From NCBI RefSeq assembly GCF_003663885.1, contig NZ_RCCE01000003.1:483501-547500 (forward strand): DNA of 64,000 nucleotides, in the 5' to 3' direction. The DNA comes from Litoreibacter meonggei. Its GTDB lineage: Bacteria; Pseudomonadota; Alphaproteobacteria; Rhodobacterales; Rhodobacteraceae. The position numbers and the translations under genes are program-made. Below are positions 1 to 9,279 of the stretch, one piece after another (position 1 is the stretch's first letter; each line of letters starts with the position of its first letter). The notes under the pieces were generated by a model. That model made no database searches. It was given only the letters and a program-made list of their open reading frames with translations, and was not told the origin of the DNA.

Positions 1-1287
1 ACGCGCCACGTCGTGCCTTGCAGGAATGGAGCAGAAGGCCCGCGTATCATCGTTAAAACCAGCCGTGTTGTAGAAGCCGCAGGTCTCAGTCGTGGCCTCG
101 CGGAACCGTTTGATCCCCTCAAAGCTGTCAAAGAACCACCAAGGCGGGCCCAGTTTCAATGACGGGTACGCACCTGCAAGCGGGGCAAGTTCGCGTCCGT
201 AAACCGTTTCGTCCAAGGTAAACAGCAGCACGGTTAAATCCGGTTCCATCCCAACGGCATCCAGCAAGGGCTTTAACCCGCCGACATAGTCGGTCCGTGT
301 GGGGATATCGAACCCCATGTCCCGGCCATGTGTCTTGAAGACCTGCTGCGAGTGGTTGCGGCCAGACCCCGCGTGGATTTGAATAGTTAGCCCGTCTTCA
401 AGGCTCATCTTCGCCATCTCCGTCAGCATCTGCCCGCGAAATGCGTCCGCCTCCTCAACCGTGCAGGTGCCAGCCAGCGCCTTCTGGAACAGCGCGTCTG
501 CATCTGACGCACTCAGGTTCTCAGTCCGCGCCGTTGGGTGGCCATGATCGCTCGCAGTCGCCCCGAAGCTCTTGAAAAACGCACGGCGTTTGCGGTGAGC
601 ATTTAGGTAGCCGATCCAAGTCGTAGCCTTCTCGCCGGTGGTTTCGCCGAAAGCTTCGATGTTCGCGGCAAACCCCTCAAAGTCGGGATCAACCACAGCA
701 TCAGGGCGATAGGTCGTGATCACGCGACCAGACCAGCCGCTTTCTTTGATCGTCTTGTGCGACTTTAAGTCATCAAGCGCTCCCTCGGTGGTGGCTAAAC
801 ACTCGATCCCGAAAGCGTCAAACAGGGCTCGCGGGCGAAACGCATCTTGCGACAACTTATCGTCGATATGATCGTAGTATTGATCCGCCGTATCCGCACT
901 CAACGGCATATCCAATCCGAAAACGTGCTCGAACGAATGGTTCAGCCACATGGAAGACGGCGTTCCGCGAAAAAGATGGAAGTTTTGTGCAAACAGCCGC
1001 CAAATCTTGCGCGGATCGGTCTCGGTTGCGCCGCCATCAATGCGCGAAATACCCAAATCCGTCAACGGCACACCTTGGCTCACCAACATGCGAAACACGT
1101 AGTGATCGGGAATGACCAACAGCTCAGCCGGATTTGGAAAACGCGCGTTCTGAGCAAACCAACTTGGGTCGCAATGCCCGTGCGGACTAAGGATCGGCAG
1201 GGCTTCGACGCTCTCAAACAAGCTACGTGCGGTGCTGCGCAGCTTGGGATCAGAGGAGAAAAGTCGATCAGGGTCGGTCAAAGGCAT
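1..1287 (-). CDS. uxaC: uronate isomerase, 3' end cut by window edge
   Basis: Minus-strand frame open from an ATG at 1287 to base 1 (429 codons visible, no stop), so the last few dozen residues lie outside the window. The translation begins MPLTDPDRLFSSDP and carries the early SPHGHCDP metal-binding segment, the SMWLNHSFEHVFG stretch, and IQIHAGSGRNHSQ, all typical of the UxaC/glucuronate isomerase family of amidohydrolase-fold enzymes. The family converts D-glucuronate or D-galacturonate to fructuronate or tagaturonate, the first cytoplasmic step of hexuronate breakdown. No other hexuronate gene is visible here. The next feature upstream is tRNA-Lys about 140 bases away. Confidence 0.93.
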   Translation of the reverse strand, partial: MPLTDPDRLFSSDPKLRSTARSLFESVEALPILSPHGHCDPSWFAQNARFPNPAELLVIPDHYVFRMLVSQGVPLTDLGISRIDGGATETDPRKIWRLFAQNFHLFRGTPSSMWLNHSFEHVFGLDMPLSADTADQYYDHIDDKLSQDAFRPRALFDAFGIECLATTEGALDDLKSHKTIKESGWSGRVITTYRPDAVVDPDFEGFAANIEAFGETTGEKATTWIGYLNAHRKRRAFFKSFGATASDHGHPTARTENLSASDADALFQKALAGTCTVEEADAFRGQMLTEMAKMSLEDGLTIQIHAGSGRNHSQQVFKTHGRDMGFDIPTRTDYVGGLKPLLDAVGMEPDLTVLLFTLDETVYGRELAPLAGAYPSLKLGPPWWFFDSFEGIKRFREATTETCGFYNTAGFNDDTRAFCSIPARHDVAR

Positions 1288-1426
1288 CGCGTTTCCAACT
1301 CATTTCGAGAGGCCGTTCCGCAAACTGATATTCTAATATGCCAGCATGTCAAATCAACGCGCTCAAAGAAAACAAACGTGCCACAAAAGATTGAGACACG
1401 TTTCATTTCAATAGAAATGGAGAAAG

Positions 1427-1502
1427 TGGTGAGCCCTGATGGGTTCGAACCATCGACCTACTGATTAAAAGTCAGTTGCTCTACCAACTGAGCTAAGGGC
1501 CC
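1427..1502 (-). tRNA. tRNA-Lys (anticodon UUU)
   Basis: The reverse complement folds as a complete 76-nt tRNA with encoded CCA. The acceptor stem GGGCCCT pairs with AGGGCTC (one G-U), the D-loop contains AGCTCAGTTGGTAGAGC, the anticodon arm CTGACTTTTAATCAG has TTT as anticodon, and the T-arm contains GGTTCGAACC. It stands between uxaC and dapF. A + strand open frame runs across it but is spurious. I saw no integrase or duplicated tRNA 3' end nearby that would suggest use as an attachment site. Confidence 0.97.
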
Positions 1503-1609
1503 ACTGAGGGTGCTATCTAGAAAGGTCGCCCCATGGGGTCAACCCCCAAATCCACGTGAATCTGCGCCACGTCTTCCATTGTGTCCAAGCGAAGGTTATA
1601 TCGCGCGTC

Positions 1610-2446
1610 ATGCAACATGCAGATGCCCCCCTCGGCCTGCCCTTCATGAAAATGCACGGGCTGGGCAACGACTTCGTGGTTATTGACCAACGGGGCAACG
1701 ATACGCGTGTGTCGGCGGCCCTCGCCCGCGCGCTTGGCGACCGGCATCGCGGGGTGGGATTCGACCAACTTGCGGTGCTGGGTGACGTTGCAGACGCGGA
1801 TATCGGCCTGACTTTTTTCAACTCTGACGGCTCCACCGCGGGTGCATGTGGCAACGCAACACGCTGTGTCGCGCGATTCGAGATGGCGCGGCGGGGAATC
1901 ACGTCCCTCACCCTCAAAACCGAACGTGGGCTTTTGCAGGCCGAGGATGCCGGAGGCGGCTTGACGCGCGTCAACATGGGCGCGCCGCTGCTGGACTGGG
2001 CGGACATCCCGCTCGCGCGCGAAATGGACACCTTGGAACTGCCAATTGATGGCAAGCCCACTGCCACAGGCATGGGCAACCCGCACTGCACCTTCTTCGT
2101 TGACGATGCCGAGGCGATTGATCTCACCAGCTTCGGTTCTGCGCATGAGCATCACGAGCTCTTCCCCCAGCGCACCAATGTACAGGTGGCGCATCTGGTC
2201 GATAAAAACCACCTGCGCATGCGGGTCTGGGAGCGCGGTGTCGGCGTGACGCTGGCCTCCGGCTCGTCCTCATGCGCGACTGCCGTGGCCGCCGCCCGCC
2301 GCGGGCTCACCGATCGCCAAGTGCGCATCGACCTCGATGGCGGGCGCATCGACATCAACTGGCGCGACGACGGCGTCTGGATGACCGGCCCCACGGCGCA
2401 TGTTTTCTCCGGCCACCTAACGCCCGAATTTATAGCCGCGCTATGA
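1610..2446 (+). CDS. dapF: diaminopimelate epimerase
   Basis: Cytoplasmic enzyme interconverting LL- and meso-diaminopimelate for lysine and peptidoglycan synthesis. With the start at ATG 1610 the protein has 278 residues, the usual family length; an in-frame ATG at 1556 would add an unconserved 18-residue tail. The N-terminal [14 protein letters not shown] signature is clear. The two catalytic cysteines are Cys80 in GACGNATRC and Cys222 in [10 protein letters not shown]. The segment ERGVGVT lacks the glutamate of the gammaproteobacterial ERGAGET motif; to my knowledge that is normal for alphaproteobacteria. Its TGA overlaps the ATG of mtaB in an ATGA junction, so the two are probably translationally coupled. 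Confidence 0.96.
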   Translation: MQHADAPLGLPFMKMHGLGNDFVVIDQRGNDTRVSAALARALGDRHRGVGFDQLAVLGDVADADIGLTFFNSDGSTAGACGNATRCVARFEMARRGITSLTLKTERGLLQAEDAGGGLTRVNMGAPLLDWADIPLAREMDTLELPIDGKPTATGMGNPHCTFFVDDAEAIDLTSFGSAHEHHELFPQRTNVQVAHLVDKNHLRMRVWERGVGVTLASGSSSCATAVAAARRGLTDRQVRIDLDGGRIDINWRDDGVWMTGPTAHVFSGHLTPEFIAAL

Positions 2447-3675
2447 AACCGCCGATTTTCTCCACCCACGGCTGCCGCCTCAACGCCTATGAGACCGAGG
2501 CCATGCGCGACCTGACCCAAGGCCAAGATAACTTGGTCGTGGTGAACACCTGCGCGGTGACGGCCGAGGCCGTGCGCAAAGCCCGCCAAGACATCCGAAA
2601 GCTTCGCCGCGAGAACCCGAATGCCCGCCTCGTGGTCACCGGCTGCGCCGCGCAAACCGAGCCGGAAACATTCTCTAATATGGCCGAAGTCGACAATATC
2701 ATCGGCAATACCGAGAAGATGAACCGCGCCACCTGGGGCTTCCTGCCCGACACTGAAAAGGTGCAGGTAGACGATATCATGAGCGTCGAGGAAACCGCCG
2801 GCCACCTGATCGACGGCTTCGGCACCCGTGCGCGGGCCTATGTGCAGGTGCAAAACGGCTGCGACCACCGCTGCACCTTCTGCATCATCCCTTACGGACG
2901 CGGCAATTCCCGATCCGTTCCGGCTGGCGTGGTGGTCGACCAAATCAAACGCTTGGTCGACAAGGGCTACAACGAAGTGGTGCTCACCGGCGTCGACCTC
3001 ACCTCTTGGGGCGCCGACCTTCCTGCCACACCACAGCTGGGCGATCTGGCGCTGCGCATCCTCAAACTGGTGCCGGACCTGCCGCGCCTGCGCATCTCGT
3101 CCATCGACAGCATCGAGGTGGACGAGGCCCTGATGCAAGCCATCGCGACAGAGCCGCGCCTGATGCCCCACCTGCATCTCAGCCTGCAAGCTGGCGACGA
3201 CATGATCTTGAAGCGCATGAAGCGCCGCCACCTGCGCGATGATGCGATCCGCTTCTGCGAGGACGCCCGCAAGCTGCGCCCCGACATGACCTATGGCGCG
3301 GACATAATCGCGGGCTTCCCGACCGAAACGGACGCCATGTTCGAAAACTCGTTGAAGCTGGTCAAGGACTGTGACCTGACATGGCTGCACGTCTTCCCCT
3401 ACTCCGCCCGTCAGGGAACGCCCGCCGCTAAAATGCCCGCCGTCAACGGCAAGGACATAAAGGCCCGCGCAGCCCGTTTGCGTGCCGCCGGCGAGGCGCA
3501 GGTACAAAAACACCTCGCCTCCCGCGTCGGCCACACCCACAACATCCTCATGGAAAACCCGCGCATGGGCCGGACCGAGCAATTCACCGAAACGCTGTTC
3601 GAGACCGACCAGCTCGTAGGCCAGATCATCCCCGCCCGCATCATCGGGACCAAAGGCACCCAGTTGCGCGCATGA
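2443..3675 (+). CDS. mtaB: tRNA t6A37 methylthiotransferase
   Basis: Radical-SAM enzyme of the MiaB/RimO/MtaB family that converts t6A37 to ms2t6A37 in ANN-decoding tRNAs. The 410-residue product has the N-terminal MTTase cluster cysteines at 11, 37 and 68, and the radical-SAM CxxxCxxC motif at Cys140, Cys144, Cys147 ([17 protein letters not shown]). Start chosen at ATG 2443 because [10 protein letters not shown] must be near the N terminus; upstream in-frame codons only shadow dapF. It overlaps dapF by 4 bases at its start and the next gene by 4 bases at its end (ATGA both times). MtaB is preferred over MiaB by the short C terminus and the GCRLN motif. Confidence 0.93.
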   Translation: MKPPIFSTHGCRLNAYETEAMRDLTQGQDNLVVVNTCAVTAEAVRKARQDIRKLRRENPNARLVVTGCAAQTEPETFSNMAEVDNIIGNTEKMNRATWGFLPDTEKVQVDDIMSVEETAGHLIDGFGTRARAYVQVQNGCDHRCTFCIIPYGRGNSRSVPAGVVVDQIKRLVDKGYNEVVLTGVDLTSWGADLPATPQLGDLALRILKLVPDLPRLRISSIDSIEVDEALMQAIATEPRLMPHLHLSLQAGDDMILKRMKRRHLRDDAIRFCEDARKLRPDMTYGADIIAGFPTETDAMFENSLKLVKDCDLTWLHVFPYSARQGTPAAKMPAVNGKDIKARAARLRAAGEAQVQKHLASRVGHTHNILMENPRMGRTEQFTETLFETDQLVGQIIPARIIGTKGTQLRA

Positions 3676-4337
3676 GTCTTCATCTTGGCGAAAATATTCC
3701 CGCCGGAGGCATCCCCGTTCTCTACAGTTTCCGCCGTTGCCCCTATGCGATGCGGGCGCGCCTTGCGATTCATGCAGCAGGTCTTCAGTTAGAGCACCGC
3801 GAGATTTTATTACGAGACAAAGCCCCTGAGTTCCTGGATGCCTCCCCGAAAGGAACTGTTCCAGTTGTCGTCGCACCTAGTGGGGTGATCGAGGAGAGTC
3901 TTGATATCATGCTTTGGGCACTGACTCAGAACGATCCCGAAAATTGGCTGCAAAACCGCAACGACAGCCTAGACCTGATTGCGCAGAATGACGGCCCGTT
4001 CAAGACTGCATTGGATCGATACAAATACGCGAACCGGCACGACAACGATCCTGAAACATGGCGTGCCCTCGGATCCGGCACTTTAGAAAATTATGACTCT
4101 ATCCTTGCTCAAAATGCCTATCTTCTGGGCAACCAGCCTCGCCTCGCAGACATGGCAATCTTCCCCTTCGTGCGCCAGTTCGCCAACACCGACCGCGCGT
4201 GGTTCGACGCTCAACCTTGGCCGCATCTGCTCCGGTGGCTAAACGGTCACCTGACCTCCCCAAGATTCACGGCGATCATGATGAAATATCCCAAATGGCA
4301 GGCGGGTGATCCGCCAACCCTTGCGCCCTCGGCCTAA
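3672..4337 (+). CDS. glutathione S-transferase family protein
   Basis: A 221-residue soluble protein with a thioredoxin-like N-terminal half (VLYSFRRCPYAMRARLAI, then GTVPVVV with the cis-proline, then the EES segment that binds the glutathione gamma-glutamyl group) and a helical C-terminal domain (LADMAIFPFVRQF). The CPYAMR motif near residue 24 resembles GSTs with a cysteine-type active site. The substrate cannot be told from sequence. Coupled to mtaB by an ATGA overlap and followed after 19 bases by a PaiB-like flavoprotein. Confidence 0.85.
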   Translation: MSLHLGENIPAGGIPVLYSFRRCPYAMRARLAIHAAGLQLEHREILLRDKAPEFLDASPKGTVPVVVAPSGVIEESLDIMLWALTQNDPENWLQNRNDSLDLIAQNDGPFKTALDRYKYANRHDNDPETWRALGSGTLENYDSILAQNAYLLGNQPRLADMAIFPFVRQFANTDRAWFDAQPWPHLLRWLNGHLTSPRFTAIMMKYPKWQAGDPPTLAPSA

Positions 4338-4356
4338 CCCCGCCAAGGATAGCACC

Positions 4357-4989
4357 ATGCATCCGAACCCCGCCTTCCGTCAGGACCCCAACAGCCGCAA
4401 CATCGGCTTCGCCCGCGAACGCGGTTTCGGCACCTTGGCGATCAACGGAGATGACGGCCCTCTGACTGCGCACATCCCGTGCTTGCTGTCGCAGGACGGC
4501 AAACAGGCAGAGCTGCACCTTGTCCGCTCGAATCCCATCGCGCGGGCCTGCAAGGGCCCCACGAAAGCTGTGATCACCGTCACCGGCCCCGACAGCTACA
4601 TCTCACCAGACTGGTATGGTGTCGCGGATCAGGTGCCTACATGGAACTACGTTGCGGTTCGGATCAGCGGAACGCTCAGCCCCTTGCCGCAAGACAACCT
4701 ACACGCGTTGCTAGACCGCCTTTCCGCGCATTTTGAAGACCCTTTGCTTCCTAAAACGCCATGGACCTCCGCTAAGATGTCGGATGGTGTCATGGACCGC
4801 ATGATGCGCCAAATTCAACCCTTCCAATTTGACGTGACCCAGATCGACGGCACTTGGAAGCTGGGCCAGAACAAACCTGATGATGTCCGCGTCAAAGCCG
4901 CCGATCATGTTGCGGGACACGGCATCGGGCAAGACACGCAAACCCTCTCTGCGCTTATGCACGGGGCCAAACCGGAGAAACCACAATGA
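4357..4989 (+). CDS. FMN-binding negative transcriptional regulator (PaiB-like)
   Basis: 210-residue protein of the PaiB family (split-barrel FMN-binding fold). The start MHPNPAFRQD and the following GFGTLAI...LTAHIPCLL are the characteristic opening of the family. ATG 4357 is preferred over 4306 because an AAGGATAG ribosome site precedes it and the extra residues overlap the previous gene. PaiB was named as a negative regulator in Bacillus, but many homologues are probably flavoenzymes or heme-related proteins, so a regulatory role here is only inferred from the name. Overlaps the next GST gene by 4 bases. Confidence 0.88.
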   Translation: MHPNPAFRQDPNSRNIGFARERGFGTLAINGDDGPLTAHIPCLLSQDGKQAELHLVRSNPIARACKGPTKAVITVTGPDSYISPDWYGVADQVPTWNYVAVRISGTLSPLPQDNLHALLDRLSAHFEDPLLPKTPWTSAKMSDGVMDRMMRQIQPFQFDVTQIDGTWKLGQNKPDDVRVKAADHVAGHGIGQDTQTLSALMHGAKPEKPQ

Positions 4990-5600
4990 AGCTCTTTTCA
5001 AGCCCGACATCCCCCTATGTGCGCAAGGTTCTCGTCCTATTGCGCGAGACCGACCAGTTGAATGACGTGGAGATGGTCCCCGCGGGCGGCACCCCGCTCG
5101 ATCCCGGCACAATGCCACGTGACTTGAACCCGTTGGGCAAGATCCCGGCGCTTGCCCTTGATAACGGACAGCCGATCTATGATAGCCGCGTCATCTGCCG
5201 CTTTTTCGATGATCGCGCCAAGGCTGGCATGTATGGCTCTGGCGACGCGACATGGCAACTCCAAACGCTTGAAGCCACCGCCGACGGCATCCTCGATGCG
5301 GCAATTTTGATGGTCTACGAAGCCCGCGTGCGCCCAGAAGACAAGCAATTCGAAGGCTGGACGGAAGGTCAATGGCGTAAGATCAACACCGCGCTAGATG
5401 CGTTGGAGGCGGCTTGGATGGACACCCTCACTACCGACAGCCTGACCATCGGCCAGATCGCGATTGGCTGCGCGTTGCCGTATCTCGATCTGCGCCACGC
5501 CGACCGAAACTGGCGCGAGGGCCGTCCGAACCTTGCCGCGTGGGAGGCCGAGTTCGCCAAGCGCGACAGCATGACCGCCACCGTGCCGCCCGCCGGCTGA
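4986..5600 (+). CDS. glutathione S-transferase
   Basis: 204 residues with the GST N-terminal domain MKLFSSPTSPYVRKVLV (serine-type opening SPTSPYVRK), the cis-proline loop GKIPALAL and the DSRVICRFFDD glutathione-binding segment, then an all-helical C-terminal domain. It is distinct from the GST two genes upstream, which has a CPYAMR active site. Starts inside the stop of the PaiB-like gene (ATGA). Substrate unknown. Confidence 0.9.
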   Translation: MKLFSSPTSPYVRKVLVLLRETDQLNDVEMVPAGGTPLDPGTMPRDLNPLGKIPALALDNGQPIYDSRVICRFFDDRAKAGMYGSGDATWQLQTLEATADGILDAAILMVYEARVRPEDKQFEGWTEGQWRKINTALDALEAAWMDTLTTDSLTIGQIAIGCALPYLDLRHADRNWREGRPNLAAWEAEFAKRDSMTATVPPAG

Positions 5601-5603
5601 CAT

Positions 5604-6044
5604 ATGGCGCAGATCACCCGCACGGATGACATCACCACCTGCCTTCAGATCAGGCGGGTGGTGTTTATCGACGGCCAGAACGTGCCGGAGCCCGAGGAGA
5701 TCGACGGCGACGACCCCAACTGCATCCAGTACCTTGCTACCGCGAAGGGCGCGCCCGCAGCGACGGCGCGGGTTAAACCGCTTGGTAAAAAGGCAAAAAT
5801 CCAGCGCGTCGCAGTTCTGGGCACTCATCGCGGAACCGGCCTGGGGGCGGAACTGATGCGGTTCATCCTGACTGACCTGCGCGCAGATTTCGACGAGGCG
5901 GTCTTGGGATCACAACTCCATGCCATAGGTTTCTACGAAAAGCTGGGGTTTGAGGTGTTCGGGCCAGAGTTTGACGACGCGGGCATTCCACATCGCCATA
6001 TGCTTTTGAAGCTAGAAGAAAAGTCCTCTTGGCGGGGGAAGTGA
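5604..6044 (+). CDS. GNAT family N-acetyltransferase (ElaA-like)
   Basis: 146 residues. The acetyl-CoA pyrophosphate loop is seen as VLGTHRGTGLGAELM (the RGxGxG signature) and the C-terminal FYEKLGFEVFGPEFDDAGIPHRHMLLKL closely follows the ElaA-type pattern. The early QIRRVVFIDGQNVPEPEEIDG is also typical of that subgroup. Starts 3 bases after the stop of the GST gene and is the last gene of the + strand run that begins with dapF. Substrate unknown. About 200 bases without a recognisable gene follow, before the 3' end of hppD. Confidence 0.88.
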   Translation: MAQITRTDDITTCLQIRRVVFIDGQNVPEPEEIDGDDPNCIQYLATAKGAPAATARVKPLGKKAKIQRVAVLGTHRGTGLGAELMRFILTDLRADFDEAVLGSQLHAIGFYEKLGFEVFGPEFDDAGIPHRHMLLKLEEKSSWRGK

Positions 6045-6245
6045 CTGTTCACCGCCCCCCAACAGCCGCATTCCACGTGCCGTCCCTAGTTTAAACAGTG
6101 GCAGAAATTTTGCTTTCGCCACGCGTACCGATCAAAATCGACAAAATTTGCGATGGCCTGAATTCAGCGTCTGACCACTCGCTAGTTTGAAATTTGCTGA
6201 TACCAGATCGGTGCGTTGCATGCCTTGGTGTCAACGCAGTCGCAT

Positions 6246-7331
6246 CTACAATGCGCCTCGTGCAATTTGATCTGCTTCTATACTCTCGAACAGAGCCTTG
6301 AAGTTCCCCTCTCCGAAACCGTCATCGCCTTTGCGCTGTATGAACTCAAAGAAGATCGGACCAATCACGGTTTTTGAGAAAATCTGCAGTAAGATGCGGG
6401 TTTCGCCCCCGTCAACCACGCCTTCGCCGTCGATAAGAATCCCGTGTTTCTGCATCCGGTCCAGCGGCTCTTGATGATCGACCACGCGCGATTGGCTGAG
6501 TTCGTAATAGGCGGCTGGCGGCGCGGGCATGAACTTCAGGCCGTTTTCGGCAATTTTGTCGGTCGCATCATAGATATCGTGAGCGCCAACGGCGACATGT
6601 TGTATGCCCTCGCCATTGTATCGCTTGAGATATTCGACAATCTGACCTTTCTCGCCGCGATCTTCGTTGATCGGAATGCGGATACGTCCACAAGGAGAGG
6701 TCAGTGCGCGGCTATAAAGGCCAGAGTGTTTGCCTTGAATGTCAAAAAAGCGGATTTCTTTGAAGTTGAACAGTGCCTCATAGAACTTGAACCAGACATC
6801 CATGTTGCCCTTGTGCACATTGTGGGTCAGGTGGTCGATATAGTGGAATCCGACGCCCATCGGATGCGTCTTCGCTACCCAATTGAACTCTGCGTTATAG
6901 GGGTTTGCCTCGTAATATTGGTCGATGAAATAGATCAGCGAGCCGCCAATGCCTACGATGGCAGGCACGTCCATGGTTTTGTCGTCGCCGGTGTAAGGCG
7001 TCGCACCGTTGGACACCGCATGATCGAATGCTTGCTGCGCATCGACAACGCGCCAGGCCATGGAAGGGGCGCAAGGGCCGTGCTCTTCGACAAACGCGCG
7101 GGCATGACTTCCGGGCTCGTTGTTCAGCACATAGGTGATATCGCCCTGCTGCCAGAGCTGAATGTCTTTAGTTTTGTGTGTTGCAGTATGGATGTAGCCC
7201 ATTTTCTCAAACAGCTCGCGCAGTTTTTCTGGCTCTGGGTGGGCAAACTCCACAAACTCAAATCCATCTGTCCCAGCGGGATTTTCAGCAGTGATGGTCG
7301 CTTTTGGTGCATCATGTGGAAACGGGCCCAT
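6246..7331 (-). CDS. hppD: 4-hydroxyphenylpyruvate dioxygenase
   Basis: Non-heme Fe(II) enzyme turning 4-hydroxyphenylpyruvate into homogentisate, the committed step of tyrosine breakdown. The 361-residue protein has the expected two vicinal-oxygen-chelate halves; the metal ligands appear as His167 (IDHLTHNV), His245 (GIQHVAVG) and Glu329 (FFEFIQRKG). The start at 7331 is preceded by AAGGA. It is divergent from an Lrp-family gene and lies about 9 kb from hmgA-maiA-fahA, which consume its product. No copy of the GTTNCANNTGNAAC box of the hmgA promoter was seen upstream, so control is probably through the Lrp-type neighbour. Confidence 0.96.
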   Translation of the reverse strand: MGPFPHDAPKATITAENPAGTDGFEFVEFAHPEPEKLRELFEKMGYIHTATHKTKDIQLWQQGDITYVLNNEPGSHARAFVEEHGPCAPSMAWRVVDAQQAFDHAVSNGATPYTGDDKTMDVPAIVGIGGSLIYFIDQYYEANPYNAEFNWVAKTHPMGVGFHYIDHLTHNVHKGNMDVWFKFYEALFNFKEIRFFDIQGKHSGLYSRALTSPCGRIRIPINEDRGEKGQIVEYLKRYNGEGIQHVAVGAHDIYDATDKIAENGLKFMPAPPAAYYELSQSRVVDHQEPLDRMQKHGILIDGEGVVDGGETRILLQIFSKTVIGPIFFEFIQRKGDDGFGEGNFKALFESIEADQIARGAL

Positions 7332-7434
7332 GGGTCAATCCTTGTTGTTGGTGGAATGTGACAGGCATACCGCAAGCCCAAAGCGTTGAGTGCGTATAAT
7401 TCGCGGAATTTTGGCAGTTATTTGCGTTCAGTTT

Positions 7435-7456
7435 GCATGATTCCATAGTTTCATGC
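7435..7456. repeat. short inverted repeat between hppD and lrp-type gene
   Basis: GCATGA and TCATGC separated by 10 bases. It lies between the divergent hppD and Lrp-family genes and covers an alternative upstream ATG (7453) of the regulator, which is one reason to place the regulator's start at 7468. It could be an Lrp-type operator, but the arms are only 6 bases long. Confidence 0.35.
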
Positions 7457-7467
7457 ACGATACGAGC

Positions 7468-7935
7468 ATGACCAGACTCGACTCAATTGATATCCGTCTT
7501 CTCGAACTTCTTCAGCGCGATGCGCAAACCACCGCGCAGACGCTGTCGGAGGTGCTGCATTTGTCGCCCTCGCAGGTAGGGCGCCGTCGGCAGCGGTTGG
7601 AGATGGAAGGCTACATTATCGGCACAGCCTGCAAGGCCAGCGCCAAGCGGCTGGGACTGACGGTGCAGGCCTTTGTTCAAATTCAGACCGTCGCACATGC
7701 GGCAGAAACCCATTCAGCCATCGAACAGCTGATCGGGTCACAACCCGAAATTACGGCCGCCTGGACCCTGACCGGAGATGCGGATTATCTGCTACGGGTT
7801 TATTGCGCCGACCTTTCGGCGCTCAATCACCTGATCCAAAATGTGCTTTTGCCGCATCCATCCATCGGGCGAGTGCAAAGCCAGGTCGTGATGGATCAGT
7901 TGAAAACGGATGCACCTCTGCCGGTGTTTGGCTGA
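7468..7935 (+). CDS. Lrp/AsnC family transcriptional regulator
   Basis: 155 residues from ATG 7468 (MTRLDSIDIRLLELLQRDAQ): an N-terminal winged helix-turn-helix (TLSEVLHLSPSQVGRRRQRLE) and a C-terminal RAM/AsnC ligand-binding domain (AAWTLTGDADYLLRVYCADL). Family members sense amino acids or related metabolites as oligomers. Being divergent from hppD, it most likely controls tyrosine/phenylalanine breakdown, as Lrp-type regulators do next to hppD in many proteobacteria; this is inference. An in-frame ATG at 7453 is possible but sits in the inverted repeat. Its 3' end is 9 bases from that of dctM, with no clear terminator between. Confidence 0.92.
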   Translation: MTRLDSIDIRLLELLQRDAQTTAQTLSEVLHLSPSQVGRRRQRLEMEGYIIGTACKASAKRLGLTVQAFVQIQTVAHAAETHSAIEQLIGSQPEITAAWTLTGDADYLLRVYCADLSALNHLIQNVLLPHPSIGRVQSQVVMDQLKTDAPLPVFG

Positions 7936-7944
7936 TGCCCGCGG

Positions 7945-9261
7945 CTACATCGCCGTTACAAGCCACAGCGACAACCAAGGTACCGCGATCAGCAGAGCGA
8001 GCCGCGCGATATCGGCCAGCCAGAACGGCAGTACACCGCGGAAGATCGTGCCCAATGAGACGTCTTTCAACACTGACTTCAGGACAAATACATTCATGCC
8101 CACGGGCGGAGTGATCAGGCTGATTTCGGTTACCACCACAACGACAATGGCAAACCAGATCAAGGCATACTCCGGGTCTTGCAACAATTCGTTGGTAAAG
8201 GGCAGTTCGTACATCAGCGGATAGAACACAGGCACGGTCAGCAGCACCATCGACAAGCTTTCGAGCACGCAGCCCAGCACCATGTAGATGACCACGATCA
8301 TCAGGATCACCGCCCAGACGGGCATTTCCAAATCCAACACCAGTGATGCCAGCCCATCGGGCAATCCGGCGAAGTTCACGAAGTTTGAAAAGAGCTCTGC
8401 GCCTATGATCACGGCAAAGATCATCGCTGTTGCCCGAACGCTGTCAAACGTGGCGGTCATGAAGTCCCTGAAGCTCATGGTGCGCAAGCCAACAGCGATC
8501 AACACGGCAGCCCCGGCGCCGGTCCCCGCCGCTTCGGTCGGGGTGAAAAAGCCACCATAGATTCCCACCATGATGAAGGTGAAAAGGCCAAGTACACAGA
8601 ACACACCTATCAAGTCAGAGGTATCCATGGGCTCATTCTCGGTGACGTCCGGTGCCAGTTCCGGCTTGAGCCAAACGGTGATCTTGACCGCCATCAGATA
8701 GAGCAAAACCCCCAAAATGCCGGGGATGATGCCTGCGATAAAGAGTTTCGAGATATTGGTTTCGGTCAGCAGCCCGTAGATGATCAGGATTACCGACGGT
8801 GGGATCAGGATGCCCAGCGTGCCGCCCGCCGCGATGGACCCTGTCGCCAGCCGGTCATCATAGCCAAATTTGCGCATGGACGGCATGGCGACCTTTGACA
8901 TGGTTGCGGCCGTTGCCAGAGATGAGCCGCAAACAGCGGAAAACCCGCCGCAGGAAAACACCGATGCCATGGCCAACCCGCCGCGAGTACGCCCGAACAG
9001 CCGGTCTGCCGCCGCAAACAACCCGTGTGCAACGCCGGACGCTGCCAACACATTGCCCATGAAGATGAACAAGGGAATGACCGACAGGCTATAGGACAGC
9101 GCGGAATCGAAAGCGATTTGCCCTGTCATTGCCCACGCCGGCTGCCAGCCACGCAGAAGGGCGAAACCGATGCCCCCGACAGCGGCCATGGCAAAAGCAA
9201 TCGGCACGCGCAGCAGGATCAACCCAAGCAGAACGGCAAAACCTATCAACGATTCCAACAT
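7945..9261 (-). CDS. dctM: TRAP transporter large permease (DctM type)
   Basis: 438-residue, very hydrophobic inner-membrane protein with about a dozen membrane segments, opening MLESLIGFAVLLGLILLRVPIAFA, and with the family stretches GGTLGILIPPSVILIIYG and EISLITPPVGMNVFVLKSV. It is the Na+/H+-coupled translocation subunit of a tripartite ATP-independent periplasmic transporter. Third gene of dctPQM, 18 bases after dctQ. The substrate is not readable from this subunit; promoter evidence points to an aromatic acid. Confidence 0.95.
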   Translation of the reverse strand: MLESLIGFAVLLGLILLRVPIAFAMAAVGGIGFALLRGWQPAWAMTGQIAFDSALSYSLSVIPLFIFMGNVLAASGVAHGLFAAADRLFGRTRGGLAMASVFSCGGFSAVCGSSLATAATMSKVAMPSMRKFGYDDRLATGSIAAGGTLGILIPPSVILIIYGLLTETNISKLFIAGIIPGILGVLLYLMAVKITVWLKPELAPDVTENEPMDTSDLIGVFCVLGLFTFIMVGIYGGFFTPTEAAGTGAGAAVLIAVGLRTMSFRDFMTATFDSVRATAMIFAVIIGAELFSNFVNFAGLPDGLASLVLDLEMPVWAVILMIVVIYMVLGCVLESLSMVLLTVPVFYPLMYELPFTNELLQDPEYALIWFAIVVVVVTEISLITPPVGMNVFVLKSVLKDVSLGTIFRGVLPFWLADIARLALLIAVPWLSLWLVTAM

Positions 9262-9279
9262 GGCAGGGTCCTAAGCGAC

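Noticed and set aside
847-1464. A + strand frame of 205 codons over uxaC and tRNA-Lys
   Set aside because: It runs across a perfect tRNA and opposite a complete uronate isomerase; the translation has no family signature.
1427-1502. tRNA-Lys as attachment site of an integrated element
   Set aside because: No integrase, no duplicated tRNA 3' end and no change in gene character on either side.
2152-3876. A 574-codon minus-strand frame opposite dapF and mtaB
   Set aside because: High-GC shadow of two well-supported genes; the translation is low-complexity in character and without recognisable domains.
6444-7361. A 305-codon + strand frame opposite hppD
   Set aside because: Antisense shadow of a gene whose metal ligands are all in place.
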